Below, in pieces: positions 44,592 to 54,463 of a stretch of 64,000 nt of DNA. The number at the start of each line of letters is the position of its first letter. The stretch's first letter is position 1. Origin of the DNA: Bacteroidia bacterium (GTDB taxonomy: Bacteria > Bacteroidota > Bacteroidia > B-17B0 > Aurantibacillaceae). Location of the stretch: NCBI GenBank assembly GCA_016787895.1, contig JAEUTN010000018.1:55164-119163 (forward strand), written 5' to 3'. The notes under the pieces are model-generated. The model made no database searches and was not told the DNA's origin. It saw only the letters and a program-made list of their open reading frames with translations. The translations under genes were made by a program, and so were the position numbers.

Positions 44592-46835
44592 GTGAAAAAT
44601 TCAAACACCAAATACCTCATCTGGCTCTGGGCAATTTTACTCGGTCCGGTGTTGTGCATCTTTCTTGTATTAACTCTGGTTGGATTGGAAGCCTTTGGCC
44701 CCTTGCCCGATGTGCACGAACTGGTGAATCCCAAAAATAACCTTGCCACCATCGTGTACAGTGGCGACATGAAAATCATAGGCAAGTATTACAGCGAAAA
44801 CCGCGTGAACGTTGATTTTAAGGATCTGGACAAAGACATTGTGGAAGCCCTTATTGCAACTGAGGACGCCAGGTTTTATGAGCACAGCGGAGTGGACGTA
44901 AAAGCCCTCGGGCGTTCGGTATTTGGCGTATTCACCGGAGGTAAGGGTGGAGGAAGCACCATTACCCAGCAATTGGCAAAGATGATGTTTCCTCGCGAAA
45001 AGCTTAGCAAACCGGCGCTGATTGTAAGAAAGTTCAAAGAGTGGATCATTGCAACGCGATTGGAAAAGTATTATACCAAGGAAGAAATCCTGGCGCTTTA
45101 CCTTAATAAATTTGATTTTCTCAACCTTGCCGTGGGGATCAAATCGGCTGCACAAATTTATTTTAACCGCAACCAGGACAGTCTGAAGATAGAACAAGCG
45201 GCTATGCTGGTGGGTATGGCTAAAAATCCCTCTTTTTTTAATCCCATCCGTTTCGAAGAACGCACCCAACTGCGACGCAATGTGGTGCTGAGTCAAATGG
45301 TGAAATATGGGTATCTTGAAAAAAGTAAATACGACAGTTTAAAAGTATTGCCCTTGGGTTTGAATTTTCACCCTGAGGACCACAACGAAGGCTTAGCCAC
45401 CTATTTCAGAGAGTACTTAAGAGACAATTTTTTAAATAACTGGTGTAAAAATCACATCAATCCCAATACCGGAAAACCTTACAACATTTATAAAGACGGT
45501 CTGAAAATTTTTACCACCATCGATTCGCGCATGCAGTTGTATGCCGAAGAAGCGGTTAATGAACACATGGCCGATCTTCAAAAACTCTTCAGTAAAGAGT
45601 GCCTGAACAAACGCAACGCGCCTTTTGCCTGGAACGTGAGCAAACAGGAAATTGAAAACATGATGTACGCCTCCATGAAACGCAGTGACCGTTACCGTTT
45701 GCTGAAAGAGGCAGGGATGAATGAGTTTCAGATTTTGGGCACTTTCAAAAAGCCTGCAAAAATGAAGGTGTACAGTTTGAAAGGAGAGATTGATACGGTG
45801 TTAACACCATACGACAGCATTAAGTATTACAAAAGTTTTTTGCAAACCGGGTTTATGGCCATGGAACCGCAAACAGGTTACATTAAAGCCTGGGTGGGTG
45901 GCATCAACCACAAACATTTTAAATACGATCACGTGAAGGTGAGCAAACGTCAGGTGGGCTCTACCTTTAAACCTTTTGTTTATGCCCTGGCTATTCAGGA
46001 AGGCCTTTCGCCCTGCCATCAGGTACCCAATGTAAAAACCTGTATCACGGGCGAGGACGGGAAAGACTGGTGTCCTGAAAACTCCGATGGACCCAACGAT
46101 AAAAACGTGGGTAAGATGATCACCTTAAAAAGAGCGCTTGCCCTTTCCATCAATTACATAACCGCGTGGGTGATAAAACAATACGGTCCACGGGCTGTGG
46201 TGGATTTGTGTCACCGCCTGGGAATCACTTCCGAAATTCCTGAAGTGCCATCTATTTGTTTGGGAACGCCTGACATCAGTGTGTTTGAAATGGTGGGCGC
46301 AACAGCCACATTTGTTAACAAAGGCACCTACATCCAACCAACTTTTATCACCCGTATTGAAGATCAGAACGGAAAAGTACTGGAGGAGTTTATTCCCAAT
46401 ACCGATGAGGTGTTCAGTGAAGAAAAAGCCTATGCTATGGTGCAATTGATGCGCGGTGTGGTTGACGGTGGAACCGGAACCCGCTTACGAACACGTTACA
46501 AACTGTACAACCCTATTGCCGGTAAAACAGGTACCACACAAAAAAATGCCGATGGCTGGTTTATGGGTCTCACACCCGAATTGGTAGCCGGTGTATGGGT
46601 GGGCGGTGAGGACCGCAGTATCCATTTTAATTCCATGGTCGAAGGACAGGGAGCGAGCATGGCTTTGCCAATTTGGGGAAAGTTTTTTAATAAGGTATAT
46701 GCCGATAAAAGTCTTAAAGTGAGTCAGGGTGAATTTCCAAAACCGGCCGTTTATGATCCGAATCTGGACATGGATTGTTCCAAGCTGGATGACAACATTA
46801 TGGAGGAACCTGTTGAGGAAAACGAATTTGATTAA
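44592..46835 (+). CDS. Bifunctional class A penicillin-binding protein (PBP1A type)
   Basis: About 747 residues from the GTG at 44592; an upstream in-frame TTG at 44547 is less likely because it would precede the candidate promoter. One N-terminal membrane span is followed by a GT51 glycosyltransferase domain (EDARFYEHSGVD and GGSTITQQLAKMMF) and a transpeptidase domain with STFK near residue 456, SIN near 520 and KTGT near 643. It polymerises and cross-links peptidoglycan. It is the first gene of a run of ten closely spaced plus-strand genes. Confidence 0.95.
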   Translation: MKNSNTKYLIWLWAILLGPVLCIFLVLTLVGLEAFGPLPDVHELVNPKNNLATIVYSGDMKIIGKYYSENRVNVDFKDLDKDIVEALIATEDARFYEHSGVDVKALGRSVFGVFTGGKGGGSTITQQLAKMMFPREKLSKPALIVRKFKEWIIATRLEKYYTKEEILALYLNKFDFLNLAVGIKSAAQIYFNRNQDSLKIEQAAMLVGMAKNPSFFNPIRFEERTQLRRNVVLSQMVKYGYLEKSKYDSLKVLPLGLNFHPEDHNEGLATYFREYLRDNFLNNWCKNHINPNTGKPYNIYKDGLKIFTTIDSRMQLYAEEAVNEHMADLQKLFSKECLNKRNAPFAWNVSKQEIENMMYASMKRSDRYRLLKEAGMNEFQILGTFKKPAKMKVYSLKGEIDTVLTPYDSIKYYKSFLQTGFMAMEPQTGYIKAWVGGINHKHFKYDHVKVSKRQVGSTFKPFVYALAIQEGLSPCHQVPNVKTCITGEDGKDWCPENSDGPNDKNVGKMITLKRALALSINYITAWVIKQYGPRAVVDLCHRLGITSEIPEVPSICLGTPDISVFEMVGATATFVNKGTYIQPTFITRIEDQNGKVLEEFIPNTDEVFSEEKAYAMVQLMRGVVDGGTGTRLRTRYKLYNPIAGKTGTTQKNADGWFMGLTPELVAGVWVGGEDRSIHFNSMVEGQGASMALPIWGKFFNKVYADKSLKVSQGEFPKPAVYDPNLDMDCSKLDDNIMEEPVEENEFD

Positions 46836-48477
46836 GATTCGGAACATATTAAATCGTTTTTATCATTCGTTTATTCTTCCAAACTATCAAGTTTGGATTT
46901 TTATTCTTGTTTTTATTTCAGCCGAATGTATCGTCAATCCTTTAAGAGAATTTCCTCTGAACGACGATTGGTCTTATTCCAAGTCGGTTCGAATATTGCA
47001 ATTCGAACACCGGTTCACCATTGGCGATTGGCCGGCAATGACCTTATTCACACATGTGATTTGGGGGTTTTTATTTACAAAGAGTTTTGGGTATTCATTG
47101 GTGGTATTGAGAATTTCAGGTATATGCGCATCTGTAATAGGCTCATTGATTTTGTATTCACTTGTAAAAAAGATTAGCGGCCATAAAACGTTTGCTTTAT
47201 GCACGGCTTTGGCTGTGTTTCTAAATCCGATCTATTTCAATTTGTCAAATACCTTCATGACAGATGTGAGCTTTACAACTGTTTTTATTTGGTGCGCCCT
47301 TTTGATTTATAATTTTCATCAGGTTCAAAAGCCCCTTACCCTTTTATGGATTTTTATTGCTTCTTCTTTGTTAGTATTAATCAGACAGTTTGGAATAGTG
47401 GTACCGTTTGCGTTCCTCTTGAGTTGTTTGTTTATGAAACATAAGCGGTGGTTTTACAGCCTGCTGGCTTTGTTTTGTTTGGCCATGGTTTACGGGGTGT
47501 TTAAGTATTACGAAAATTATTTAGCCGGGATATTGCCCGAGCATGCCGCATATAAATTTTCAAATAGCATTGGACTCAAAAACGACGCCTTTATGCAGGT
47601 ACTTTTCTATAACATTGAGCAACGAATCAAAATTCTGATTGTTTTGGTGTTGACTTTTGTTGCCCCGGTTTTGCTAATTTTTTTACCGGGTGCGTTTAAG
47701 GCATCCAACAAATTTGTTTTTTTTATTGTGCTCATTTTGAGTTTTATTTTTGTTAACTCGTTTTTCAGGGAAGTGCCTTTTCCGTTCCGTAATATTTTTA
47801 TGAATATGACGGTGGGTTATGAAACATTTTTTCAAAACGCGCAATCCCCTGTTGCTCATAATCACTCGGATTCCTTCGAAAAAATCATGAGCATGGTTAA
47901 ACTTATTTTATCTGCTATAAGTATTGCGGTGAGTGTGCTGTTTTTCATTAACAAACGTAGCACAGGTACTGAAACAGTGAACCGTTTACCGTTTGTTATT
48001 TTTATTCTGACTTTTTTTGTTTTATACCTTTTCGAACTGTTTATTTCTGAATCCTTTTTCGACCGTTACGCCCTTCCTCTGATTGTTTCACTGATATTAG
48101 CAGTTGTTTACTTTACAAGTATATACAAACCCGATTTTAAGTTCTATTTCCTGCTGATTCCTTTTTTCTTTTATGTTTCGGTATTCGGCACCAGGGATTA
48201 TTTTGAGTGGAACACAAAAAAATGGGAAGCATATCGTTATTTAAGAGATGAAAACAATATTCCTTCAGATAAAATCAACGCAGGCTTTGAAGTGAGTTGC
48301 TGGAACGATGGCCGGGAAAGTTGGTGGGCAAATTATCTTGACTTGAATGGAATTAATTACCTGATACAGTTTAAGTCAGAAAATGGATTTTCACCCCTGA
48401 AGGCTTATGAATTTCAACGCTACTTCCCCTACAAAGAAGATAAAATCTATATATTTGTGAGGGACACTATTCAATAG
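46828..48477 (+). CDS. GT39-like polytopic glycosyltransferase (GT-C)
   Basis: A protein of about 549 residues with at least ten hydrophobic segments. No ATG lies near the domain start: the TTG at 46828 (overlapping the PBP1A end by eight bases) fits best. The first loop after the first span contains [18 protein letters not shown]; the acidic DD there corresponds to the metal/catalytic acid of ArnT/PMT-type enzymes, which use polyprenyl-phosphate sugars. Long hydrophobic stretches follow. The C-terminal soluble part is short. The sugar and acceptor are unknown. Confidence 0.75.
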   Translation: MIKIRNILNRFYHSFILPNYQVWIFILVFISAECIVNPLREFPLNDDWSYSKSVRILQFEHRFTIGDWPAMTLFTHVIWGFLFTKSFGYSLVVLRISGICASVIGSLILYSLVKKISGHKTFALCTALAVFLNPIYFNLSNTFMTDVSFTTVFIWCALLIYNFHQVQKPLTLLWIFIASSLLVLIRQFGIVVPFAFLLSCLFMKHKRWFYSLLALFCLAMVYGVFKYYENYLAGILPEHAAYKFSNSIGLKNDAFMQVLFYNIEQRIKILIVLVLTFVAPVLLIFLPGAFKASNKFVFFIVLILSFIFVNSFFREVPFPFRNIFMNMTVGYETFFQNAQSPVAHNHSDSFEKIMSMVKLILSAISIAVSVLFFINKRSTGTETVNRLPFVIFILTFFVLYLFELFISESFFDRYALPLIVSLILAVVYFTSIYKPDFKFYFLLIPFFFYVSVFGTRDYFEWNTKKWEAYRYLRDENNIPSDKINAGFEVSCWNDGRESWWANYLDLNGINYLIQFKSENGFSPLKAYEFQRYFPYKEDKIYIFVRDTIQ

Positions 48478-48481
48478 AACA

Positions 48482-49195
48482 ATGATTAAACGAGTGGTAA
48501 AAAATGCCGAAGAGGCCCTTAAGGATGTAAAGGATGGAATGACCCTGATGGTGGGTGGTTTTGGTTTGTGCGGAATTCCGGAGAACGCCATTGCTCAACT
48601 GGTAAAAATGGGGACCAAAAACCTTACCTGTATCAGTAACAATGCCGGGGTGGATGATTTTGGTCTGGGACTTTTGCTTCAAACCAAACAAATTCGTAAA
48701 ATGATATCCAGTTACGTAGGGGAGAACGACGAGTTTGAAAGACAAATGCTCAGCGGAGAGTTGGAAGTGGAATTGGTGCCGCAAGGTACCCTGGCGACAC
48801 GTTGTTTGGCGGCTGGTTATGGCATGCCCGTTATATACACGCCAGCGGGTGTTGGCACGGAAGTGGCTATCGGAAAAGAGGTTCGAAAGTTTACATTCAA
48901 CGGAGAAGAAAAGGAATACCTGATGGAAAAAGCTTTTGAAGCCGATTTTGCTTTGGTTAAAGCCTGGAAAGGGGATGAGGCCGGCAATTTGATTTTTAGA
49001 AGCACTGCCAGAAACTTTAATCCTATGATGGCCATGGCCGGAAAAATAACGGTTGCGGAGGTGGAACATCTTGTTCCGGCAGGGGAGCTCGATCCCGATC
49101 ATATTCATACGCCCGGAATTTATGTACACCGCATATTTCAGGGAAAAAATTATGAGAAACGCATAGAACAACGAACGGTAAGGAAAAAACTCTAA
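48482..49195 (+). CDS. scoA: 3-oxoacid CoA-transferase subunit A
   Basis: A 237-residue subunit of a family I CoA-transferase, usually succinyl-CoA:3-ketoacid CoA-transferase, which transfers CoA to acetoacetate. The N-terminal [13 protein letters not shown] and [12 protein letters not shown] blocks are typical of subunit A. Subunit B normally follows directly, but here lies 4 kb downstream, with three genes of envelope type between. All lie on the same strand with minimal gaps, so the two subunits could still be co-expressed. The catalytic Glu is on subunit B. Confidence 0.92.
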   Translation: MIKRVVKNAEEALKDVKDGMTLMVGGFGLCGIPENAIAQLVKMGTKNLTCISNNAGVDDFGLGLLLQTKQIRKMISSYVGENDEFERQMLSGELEVELVPQGTLATRCLAAGYGMPVIYTPAGVGTEVAIGKEVRKFTFNGEEKEYLMEKAFEADFALVKAWKGDEAGNLIFRSTARNFNPMMAMAGKITVAEVEHLVPAGELDPDHIHTPGIYVHRIFQGKNYEKRIEQRTVRKKL

Positions 49196-49208
49196 TGTTT
49201 TAAGGAGA

Positions 49209-50813
49209 TTGAAAAACAAACAGTATTATATTTCCTATTCCTTTTTATCGGCCTTTGTTGTGCTGCTTTTTTTTGTGTATGCCTACAACCTTACGGTTAA
49301 TTACCGTCCGAGTTTCTTTCATCAATGGAGGCAAAGCGATTGTCTGTCTATTGCCACCAATTACCTCCATGAAGGCATGCACTTTTTGGAACCAAAAACA
49401 CATTGGCAGGGAAACGGAGATGGAGGAGCTGTTAGTGAAATGCCCCTGATCAATTATTCCGTTGCGTACTTATGGAAACTTTTCGGTAAAAGTGAGGGCA
49501 TTTACCGCATGTTTAATTACATCATCTTTATCACCGGAATTTTTATCCTGTTCAAAAGTTTGTTGAGGCGAACAAACGACACCTGGCTTTCTTTTTTTCT
49601 TGTGAGTTTGCTGCTTACCTCACCATTGCTGGTGTATTATTCTTTCAATTTTCTTTCGGATGTACCCGCCCTTATCATGGCGGTTATTTCATTTTGTTTT
49701 CTATTAAAAGCACACGATGATGACAAAAAGTGGCCCGCTTATGTGGCCGTTCTAACCGGCACCCTGGCGGCTTTGTTAAAAGCCAGCGATGGAATTCTGA
49801 TTGTGCTGATGGTTTTGTTGTTTTTATTGGAAATAACCGGTCTCAATAAAAAAATGGGCATTCGGCCGATTTTTAAATCCCTGTGGTTGCCCTTACTTTT
49901 TCTCCTGATTTCGGTTTTTTGCATTTTGAGCTGGTATTCTTTTGCAAAAGACTACAACGCTATTCATAAGAGCGAATTGTTTCTTGTGGGCATACTTCCG
50001 ATTTGGGAGATGGATAGTTCAGCCATTCTCGCAAATTTAACCTCGCTCTTATCTGATAAATTTTCAATTTTCCATAATCGTCCCATGCTTTTTTTATTTT
50101 TCATGGTGAATGTATACATCTGGTTTCATTTCCGAAGTCTGGATGGCATTTTGAAACTTTCTTATTGCCTTACGGGCGTTTTTTTTATTACGTATATCCT
50201 GCTTTTTTTTAAGGTATTCGACAATCATGATTATTATTTAATTAATCTGATGATTTTTCCCGTGATTAATTTTTATTGTGTAGGACAGATTCTTCAGAAA
50301 AAAAAGTACAAAATGGGATTAAACAAGTGGATGATTACTGCTGTTTTATTGGTTGTCCTATTCAATGGCCTTTATGCTTCGGCCATATATCGCTCGCGCA
50401 CCATAAAAGGCGATCCGCTATGTTATTGGTATCCTTTTTTAACACACATTGAAAAAGACATAACAGAATACCAAATCTGGACATATGAACAAAGCATGAG
50501 TGCAATGGAACTGGTGGAACCAAAGTTCCGTGAGCTTGGAATTTCCCGCAATGATCTGGTGCTTAGTGTTCCTGATTTTAGTCCGAACAATAGTCTGTAC
50601 TTATACGATCAAAAGGGGTACACGGTATCGTATGGCGACTTTTGCAAAGATACGGCCTGGAAAAAACCCGCCCGCTATAAATTATGCAAATACCTTATCA
50701 TTAATGATACCACCGTTAAACAATCAAAAGGATTTAGCTTAATAAAGGATGATCTTAGTTTACTTTACACGCAACATCACCTGGAAATCTATAAATTAGC
50801 GAAGACGCCTTAA
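49209..50813 (+). CDS. GT39-like polytopic glycosyltransferase
   Basis: About 534 residues, starting at a TTG (49209) that follows an AGGAG sequence eight bases earlier, unusual for this genome. At least ten hydrophobic segments. The first loop reads FFHQWRQSDCLSIA, which matches the RQSD-type acidic motif of GT39 enzymes, followed by GDGGAVSEMPLINY. The C-terminal soluble part ends with YLIIND. It is paralogous to the gene at 54463. It sits in the gap between scoA and scoB; the one-base TAATG overlap with the MBOAT gene suggests it works with that pair. Confidence 0.78.
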   Translation: MKNKQYYISYSFLSAFVVLLFFVYAYNLTVNYRPSFFHQWRQSDCLSIATNYLHEGMHFLEPKTHWQGNGDGGAVSEMPLINYSVAYLWKLFGKSEGIYRMFNYIIFITGIFILFKSLLRRTNDTWLSFFLVSLLLTSPLLVYYSFNFLSDVPALIMAVISFCFLLKAHDDDKKWPAYVAVLTGTLAALLKASDGILIVLMVLLFLLEITGLNKKMGIRPIFKSLWLPLLFLLISVFCILSWYSFAKDYNAIHKSELFLVGILPIWEMDSSAILANLTSLLSDKFSIFHNRPMLFLFFMVNVYIWFHFRSLDGILKLSYCLTGVFFITYILLFFKVFDNHDYYLINLMIFPVINFYCVGQILQKKKYKMGLNKWMITAVLLVVLFNGLYASAIYRSRTIKGDPLCYWYPFLTHIEKDITEYQIWTYEQSMSAMELVEPKFRELGISRNDLVLSVPDFSPNNSLYLYDQKGYTVSYGDFCKDTAWKKPARYKLCKYLIINDTTVKQSKGFSLIKDDLSLLYTQHHLEIYKLAKTP

Positions 50814-52219
50814 TGCTATTTAATTCCTTACATTTTCTCTTTTTTCTTCCTGTAGTTGTTTTCCTATACTACGTTCTCGCCCATAAGTACCGTTGGATAC
50901 TGATTTTTGTTGCCAGCTGTTATTTTTATATGGCTTTTGTGCCCCAGTACATTCTTATTCTGTTTCTGATTATCCTCATTGATTATGTTTCGGCCTTAAC
51001 AATAGAACAAGTGAAAGGCCGATTGAAATTGTTTTATTTGGTGGCCAGTTTAACAGCCAATATCGCGCTTCTTGCCTTTTTTAAATATTTTGGTTTTTTG
51101 AATGATAATCTGGAGCTCGTTTTTCGACTATTTGGAGAGGAGTACCACCGTGTTAACCTCAACATCATTTTACCTATAGGGCTTTCGTTTCATACGTTCC
51201 AGTCCATGTCGTACACCATTGAGGTATATCGTGGCAATCAAAAGGCCGAAACACATCTCGGTTATTTTGCAAACTATGTTTTGTTTTTTCCACAGATGGT
51301 AGCCGGCCCTATTGAACGCTATGCAACCCTTGGAAAGGAGCTGAAGGAAACCCACCGGCCTTTGTATAAAAACTTTGCCGATGGATTTAAGCTTATTTTG
51401 TTCGGCTTGTTTGTTAAGATGACGGTTGCTGATAACCTGGCACCCGTGGTGAATGAAGTGTACAAAGATCCTTTGAGTCATAGTCCGCTTCAGGCACTAA
51501 CAGCTATGTTTGCTTTCTCGTTTCAGATTTATGCCGACTTTTACGGCTATTCTACTATTGCGGTTGGTGCCGCACGGATGCTTGGAATCAGCATCATGGA
51601 TAATTTTAAAACCCCTTACCTCGCTAAAAGTGTTACCGAATTCTGGAACCGCTGGCACATTTCCCTCAGTTCCTGGTTCAGGGAATACCTATACATCTCA
51701 TTGGGGGGAAACCGGGTAAGTTTACCCCGCTGGTCAATCAACATTATGATTGTATTTATGGTCAGCGGACTTTGGCACGGGGCTAACTGGACATTCGTAG
51801 TGTGGGGTGCTTTGCATGGATTGATGTTATTATTGGAAAAGTACTTTTCGAAGATCTTTAATTTTAAAATCAGGGAAGGCTGGTCGATTTTCAATGCTCT
51901 GCTCTGTTTAAAAACGTTTTTGATCACCTCGTTTATCTGGATCTTTTTTCGGGCTGAGAATTTTGATAAAGCAGAACAAATGATTCGCGCTATTTTCGCT
52001 GTGCCGCTCAATTTTACTTTAACACACAACATGAAAGTCACAGGCCTGCTGATTGTGGTAATGGGTTTGCTCGACTTATTTTTATACAACAGCCGTTTCG
52101 ACCTGAAGATCAATCGTTCACCGGTTTACCTGAGATGGGGACTTTATGCCGTTTTGATTTTCGGATTGATGGCTTTATCAGGCACTCAGAAATACGCGTT
52201 TATTTATTTTCAGTTTTAG
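50813..52219 (+). CDS. MBOAT O-acyltransferase (AlgI/DltB-like)
   Basis: A 468-residue polytopic membrane-bound O-acyltransferase. The conserved blocks are the FPQMVAGPIERY segment, NRWHISLSSWFREYLYISLGG (about residues 276-296) and GLWHGANWTFVVWGALHG, whose His (about residue 322) is the catalytic one. Such enzymes, with a periplasmic partner, transfer acyl groups across the membrane on to exported polymers (AlgI/AlgJ for alginate, DltB/DltD for teichoic acid). The gene downstream appears to be that partner. Start overlaps the stop of the GT39-like gene. Confidence 0.92.
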   Translation: MLFNSLHFLFFLPVVVFLYYVLAHKYRWILIFVASCYFYMAFVPQYILILFLIILIDYVSALTIEQVKGRLKLFYLVASLTANIALLAFFKYFGFLNDNLELVFRLFGEEYHRVNLNIILPIGLSFHTFQSMSYTIEVYRGNQKAETHLGYFANYVLFFPQMVAGPIERYATLGKELKETHRPLYKNFADGFKLILFGLFVKMTVADNLAPVVNEVYKDPLSHSPLQALTAMFAFSFQIYADFYGYSTIAVGAARMLGISIMDNFKTPYLAKSVTEFWNRWHISLSSWFREYLYISLGGNRVSLPRWSINIMIVFMVSGLWHGANWTFVVWGALHGLMLLLEKYFSKIFNFKIREGWSIFNALLCLKTFLITSFIWIFFRAENFDKAEQMIRAIFAVPLNFTLTHNMKVTGLLIVVMGLLDLFLYNSRFDLKINRSPVYLRWGLYAVLIFGLMALSGTQKYAFIYFQF

Positions 52220-53263
52220 ATGATTAAATACATAAGCATAAGGGTTTTTGGTTTGGGGGTACTTCTGGTGCTTTTAAACTACCTCTATGTTCTGTTTTTT
52301 TATCAGCGCGATCTCAGGGAAAAAAGTGATAAGATTCTTGAGTTAAGAGAGAGTCAGAAAAAAGCCGATATTTTATATTTCGCCGAATCGTCGAACGTTA
52401 ATTTTCGGGAGAACGATTCCATCAAATTAAGTATATCAGAACTGACCAATTTGTTTTTTCCAAAACTAAAGGTAATAGCTGTGAATAACGTTGCCTCGCA
52501 TGCCGGAATTTTTAAGTACTGGTTAAACGAGATCGATCTTATTAAAAACAAACCAAAGGCCATTGTTGTCACTTTGAATTTACGTTCTTTCGACGCCGCA
52601 TGGCGGCATTCCAAACTTGAAACCCCACTTCGCGAATCCCTTGTTTTGGTAGAGCCATACCCTCCGTTGTTCAATCGCTTTTTATTGGCACTTCAGGCCT
52701 TCGATAGCAAGGATGAAACAGAACGGGAAAAGGAAATGCTGAAGGAGTGGAAAGAAACCCAACTTCATTTTCCATTTGAATTTAAATACAAAACAGTAAG
52801 GGAATGGGATGGAGCCATGGCGAATGGCGGTCATTTGAACGCAGATGGCAGCTGGGACATAAAAAAATCAGAATTGGCCTGTCATTACATCAAAGCCTAT
52901 GCCTTCAATCTGAATGAACATAATCCCAGAGTGAGGGATTTTGACGATATAGCGGCCTGGGCGAATGAGAACAAAGTGAACGTTTACTTTAACCTGCTTG
53001 CCGAAAACGTTGAATATGCTGATAGTTTGGTTGGAAAGGAATTGGTATTTTTAATGAAACAAAACCGCGACTTTCTGATGAAACGGTATAATCGGAACTA
53101 TTGCAAGGTGGCAGACAATTTAGATGTTGTGCCTGGAAAAGAATTTACCGATCAGGACTGGACAACGGAACACTATGGATACAGGGGAAGAATGTACATT
53201 GCCAGAAATCTGGCCGCACAATTAAAAACTCAATTTGAAAACGAATACCAAAAGGCGTATTAA
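52220..53263 (+). CDS. Predicted SGNH-like partner of the MBOAT acyltransferase
   Basis: A 347-residue protein. One N-terminal membrane anchor (residues 7-28, VFGLGVLLVLLNYLYVLFFY) is followed by a periplasmic domain. An early ILYFAESSNVNF (about residues 51-62) could hold the nucleophilic Ser of an SGNH fold, and DQDWTTEHYGYRGR near the end (about 310-323) contains the candidate Asp/His pair. It begins directly after the MBOAT stop codon (no gap). AlgJ/AlgX and DltD have the same layout. I infer an acyltransferase/esterase partner; no family motif beyond these is certain. Confidence 0.65.
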   Translation: MIKYISIRVFGLGVLLVLLNYLYVLFFYQRDLREKSDKILELRESQKKADILYFAESSNVNFRENDSIKLSISELTNLFFPKLKVIAVNNVASHAGIFKYWLNEIDLIKNKPKAIVVTLNLRSFDAAWRHSKLETPLRESLVLVEPYPPLFNRFLLALQAFDSKDETEREKEMLKEWKETQLHFPFEFKYKTVREWDGAMANGGHLNADGSWDIKKSELACHYIKAYAFNLNEHNPRVRDFDDIAAWANENKVNVYFNLLAENVEYADSLVGKELVFLMKQNRDFLMKRYNRNYCKVADNLDVVPGKEFTDQDWTTEHYGYRGRMYIARNLAAQLKTQFENEYQKAY

Positions 53264-53266
53264 ACT

Positions 53267-53923
53267 ATGTTGGATAAAAATGGAATAGCAAAACGAATTG
53301 CTAAAGAAGTAAAAGACGGTATGTTTGTTAATTTAGGAATTGGCATTCCTACTTTGGTTGCCAATTACATTCCTGAAGGGTACAATGTGGTACTCCAGTC
53401 AGAGAATGGGATTTTAGGCATGGGCCCCTTTCCTTTCGAAGGAGAGGAAGATCCTGATCTGATAAATGCAGGCAAACAAACTATAACCTTATTAAAAGGC
53501 AGCAGTATTTTCGACAGCGCTATGAGTTTTGGTATGATACGTTCCCAAAAAGTGGATCTTACCATTTTAGGGGCAATGGAAGTGAGTGAAGAGGGAGATA
53601 TAGCGAACTGGAAAATTCCCGGAAAGATGGTAAAAGGCATGGGTGGCGCTATGGATCTGGTGGCCAGTGCAAAAAACATCATTGTGGCCATGCAGCAAGT
53701 GAACAAAGCAGGCCAATCGAAACTTCTGTCAAAATGTGCACTTCCCTTAACCGGGGTCAAATGCGTTAAAAAGATTGTAACTGAATTAGGGGTTTATGAA
53801 ATCCCTCCTCAGGGTGGTTTTAAATTGCTGGAAAGAGCGCCGGGTATTTCTGTAGATCATATCAGAAATTCTACGCAGGGCAAATTAATAATTGAAGGCG
53901 AGATTCCTGAAATGCAATTATAA
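53267..53923 (+). CDS. scoB: 3-oxoacid CoA-transferase subunit B
   Basis: A 218-residue subunit of the CoA-transferase that includes scoA. The catalytic Glu lies in SENGILG (residues about 46-52), and the GSSIFDSAMSFGMIR and GAMEVSEEGDIANWKIPGK blocks are conserved. Subunit B is complete and in good order, so the enzyme should work. It begins three bases after the SGNH-like gene, so transcription almost certainly continues through from scoA. Separation of A and B is the odd feature. Confidence 0.92.
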   Translation: MLDKNGIAKRIAKEVKDGMFVNLGIGIPTLVANYIPEGYNVVLQSENGILGMGPFPFEGEEDPDLINAGKQTITLLKGSSIFDSAMSFGMIRSQKVDLTILGAMEVSEEGDIANWKIPGKMVKGMGGAMDLVASAKNIIVAMQQVNKAGQSKLLSKCALPLTGVKCVKKIVTELGVYEIPPQGGFKLLERAPGISVDHIRNSTQGKLIIEGEIPEMQL

Positions 53924-53935
53924 TGTCCACTTACA

Positions 53936-54463
53936 GTGTATAAATTTCTTATAATTTTAGTTTTAGGAAGCCTCTGTTCGTGTAAGCAGGATTCTGAACC
54001 TATTGACCGGCGACTGATTCTTCCCCGCGACAGTGGCGTTCACGAAACAGATTCTGTAATTATGGATTCCGTTACCGGCACCTGTTTTTCGAGAATTCAG
54101 GGACCAAATGGCGTGGGTATGACTTATACCTATACGATTCCCAAAACCTATATGGAAAAGGAACTCTATGTTATCTTCAAAGGTTTGGCCCGCTCAAATT
54201 ATGCCATTTCAAAGGGAGTTTTGGTGTTTACAGCCTTTGATGAAGGCTGGCAACAATTGTGCTGGTGGGCTATACCCATCAGGTCGCACCTTAAGTACCA
54301 AAGCCAATGGAATCCATTCATCGATTCCATGCACATTCCTGCATTAATCGAAAAAAGAAAGTACACCTATATAAAGGCTTGTCCTTTTATTGGAGAATCT
54401 ACAGGAGAAAAACTCGATATCGATTCCTTTGAGGTGAGCGTTAAAAAACGGGGGGAATATTAA
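53936..54463 (+). CDS. Unknown lipoprotein in the glycan operon
   Basis: A 175-residue predicted lipoprotein starting at the GTG at 53936. The ATG just upstream at 53922 reads into a stop after six codons. The signal peptide MYKFLIILVLGSLCSC ends in a lipobox cysteine. The mature part has Trp-rich blocks (GWQQLCWWAIP) and no known motif. Its coding end overlaps the start of the next gene (TAATG). It could be an accessory factor of glycan export or anchoring, by context only. Confidence 0.65.
   Translation: MYKFLIILVLGSLCSCKQDSEPIDRRLILPRDSGVHETDSVIMDSVTGTCFSRIQGPNGVGMTYTYTIPKTYMEKELYVIFKGLARSNYAISKGVLVFTAFDEGWQQLCWWAIPIRSHLKYQSQWNPFIDSMHIPALIEKRKYTYIKACPFIGESTGEKLDIDSFEVSVKKRGEY

Noticed and set aside
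44670..45296. A 208-codon minus-strand open frame opposite PBP1A
   Set aside because: Shadow of the GT51 domain region; no independent support.
46729..46827. Upstream ATG for the GT39-like protein after PBP1A
   Set aside because: It would add residues that overlap PBP1A coding in another frame by over 100 bases; the TTG at 46828 gives the normal overlap length.
48467..49219. A 250-codon minus-strand open frame opposite scoA
   Set aside because: It is fully opposite a convincing scoA gene and has no recognisable motif.
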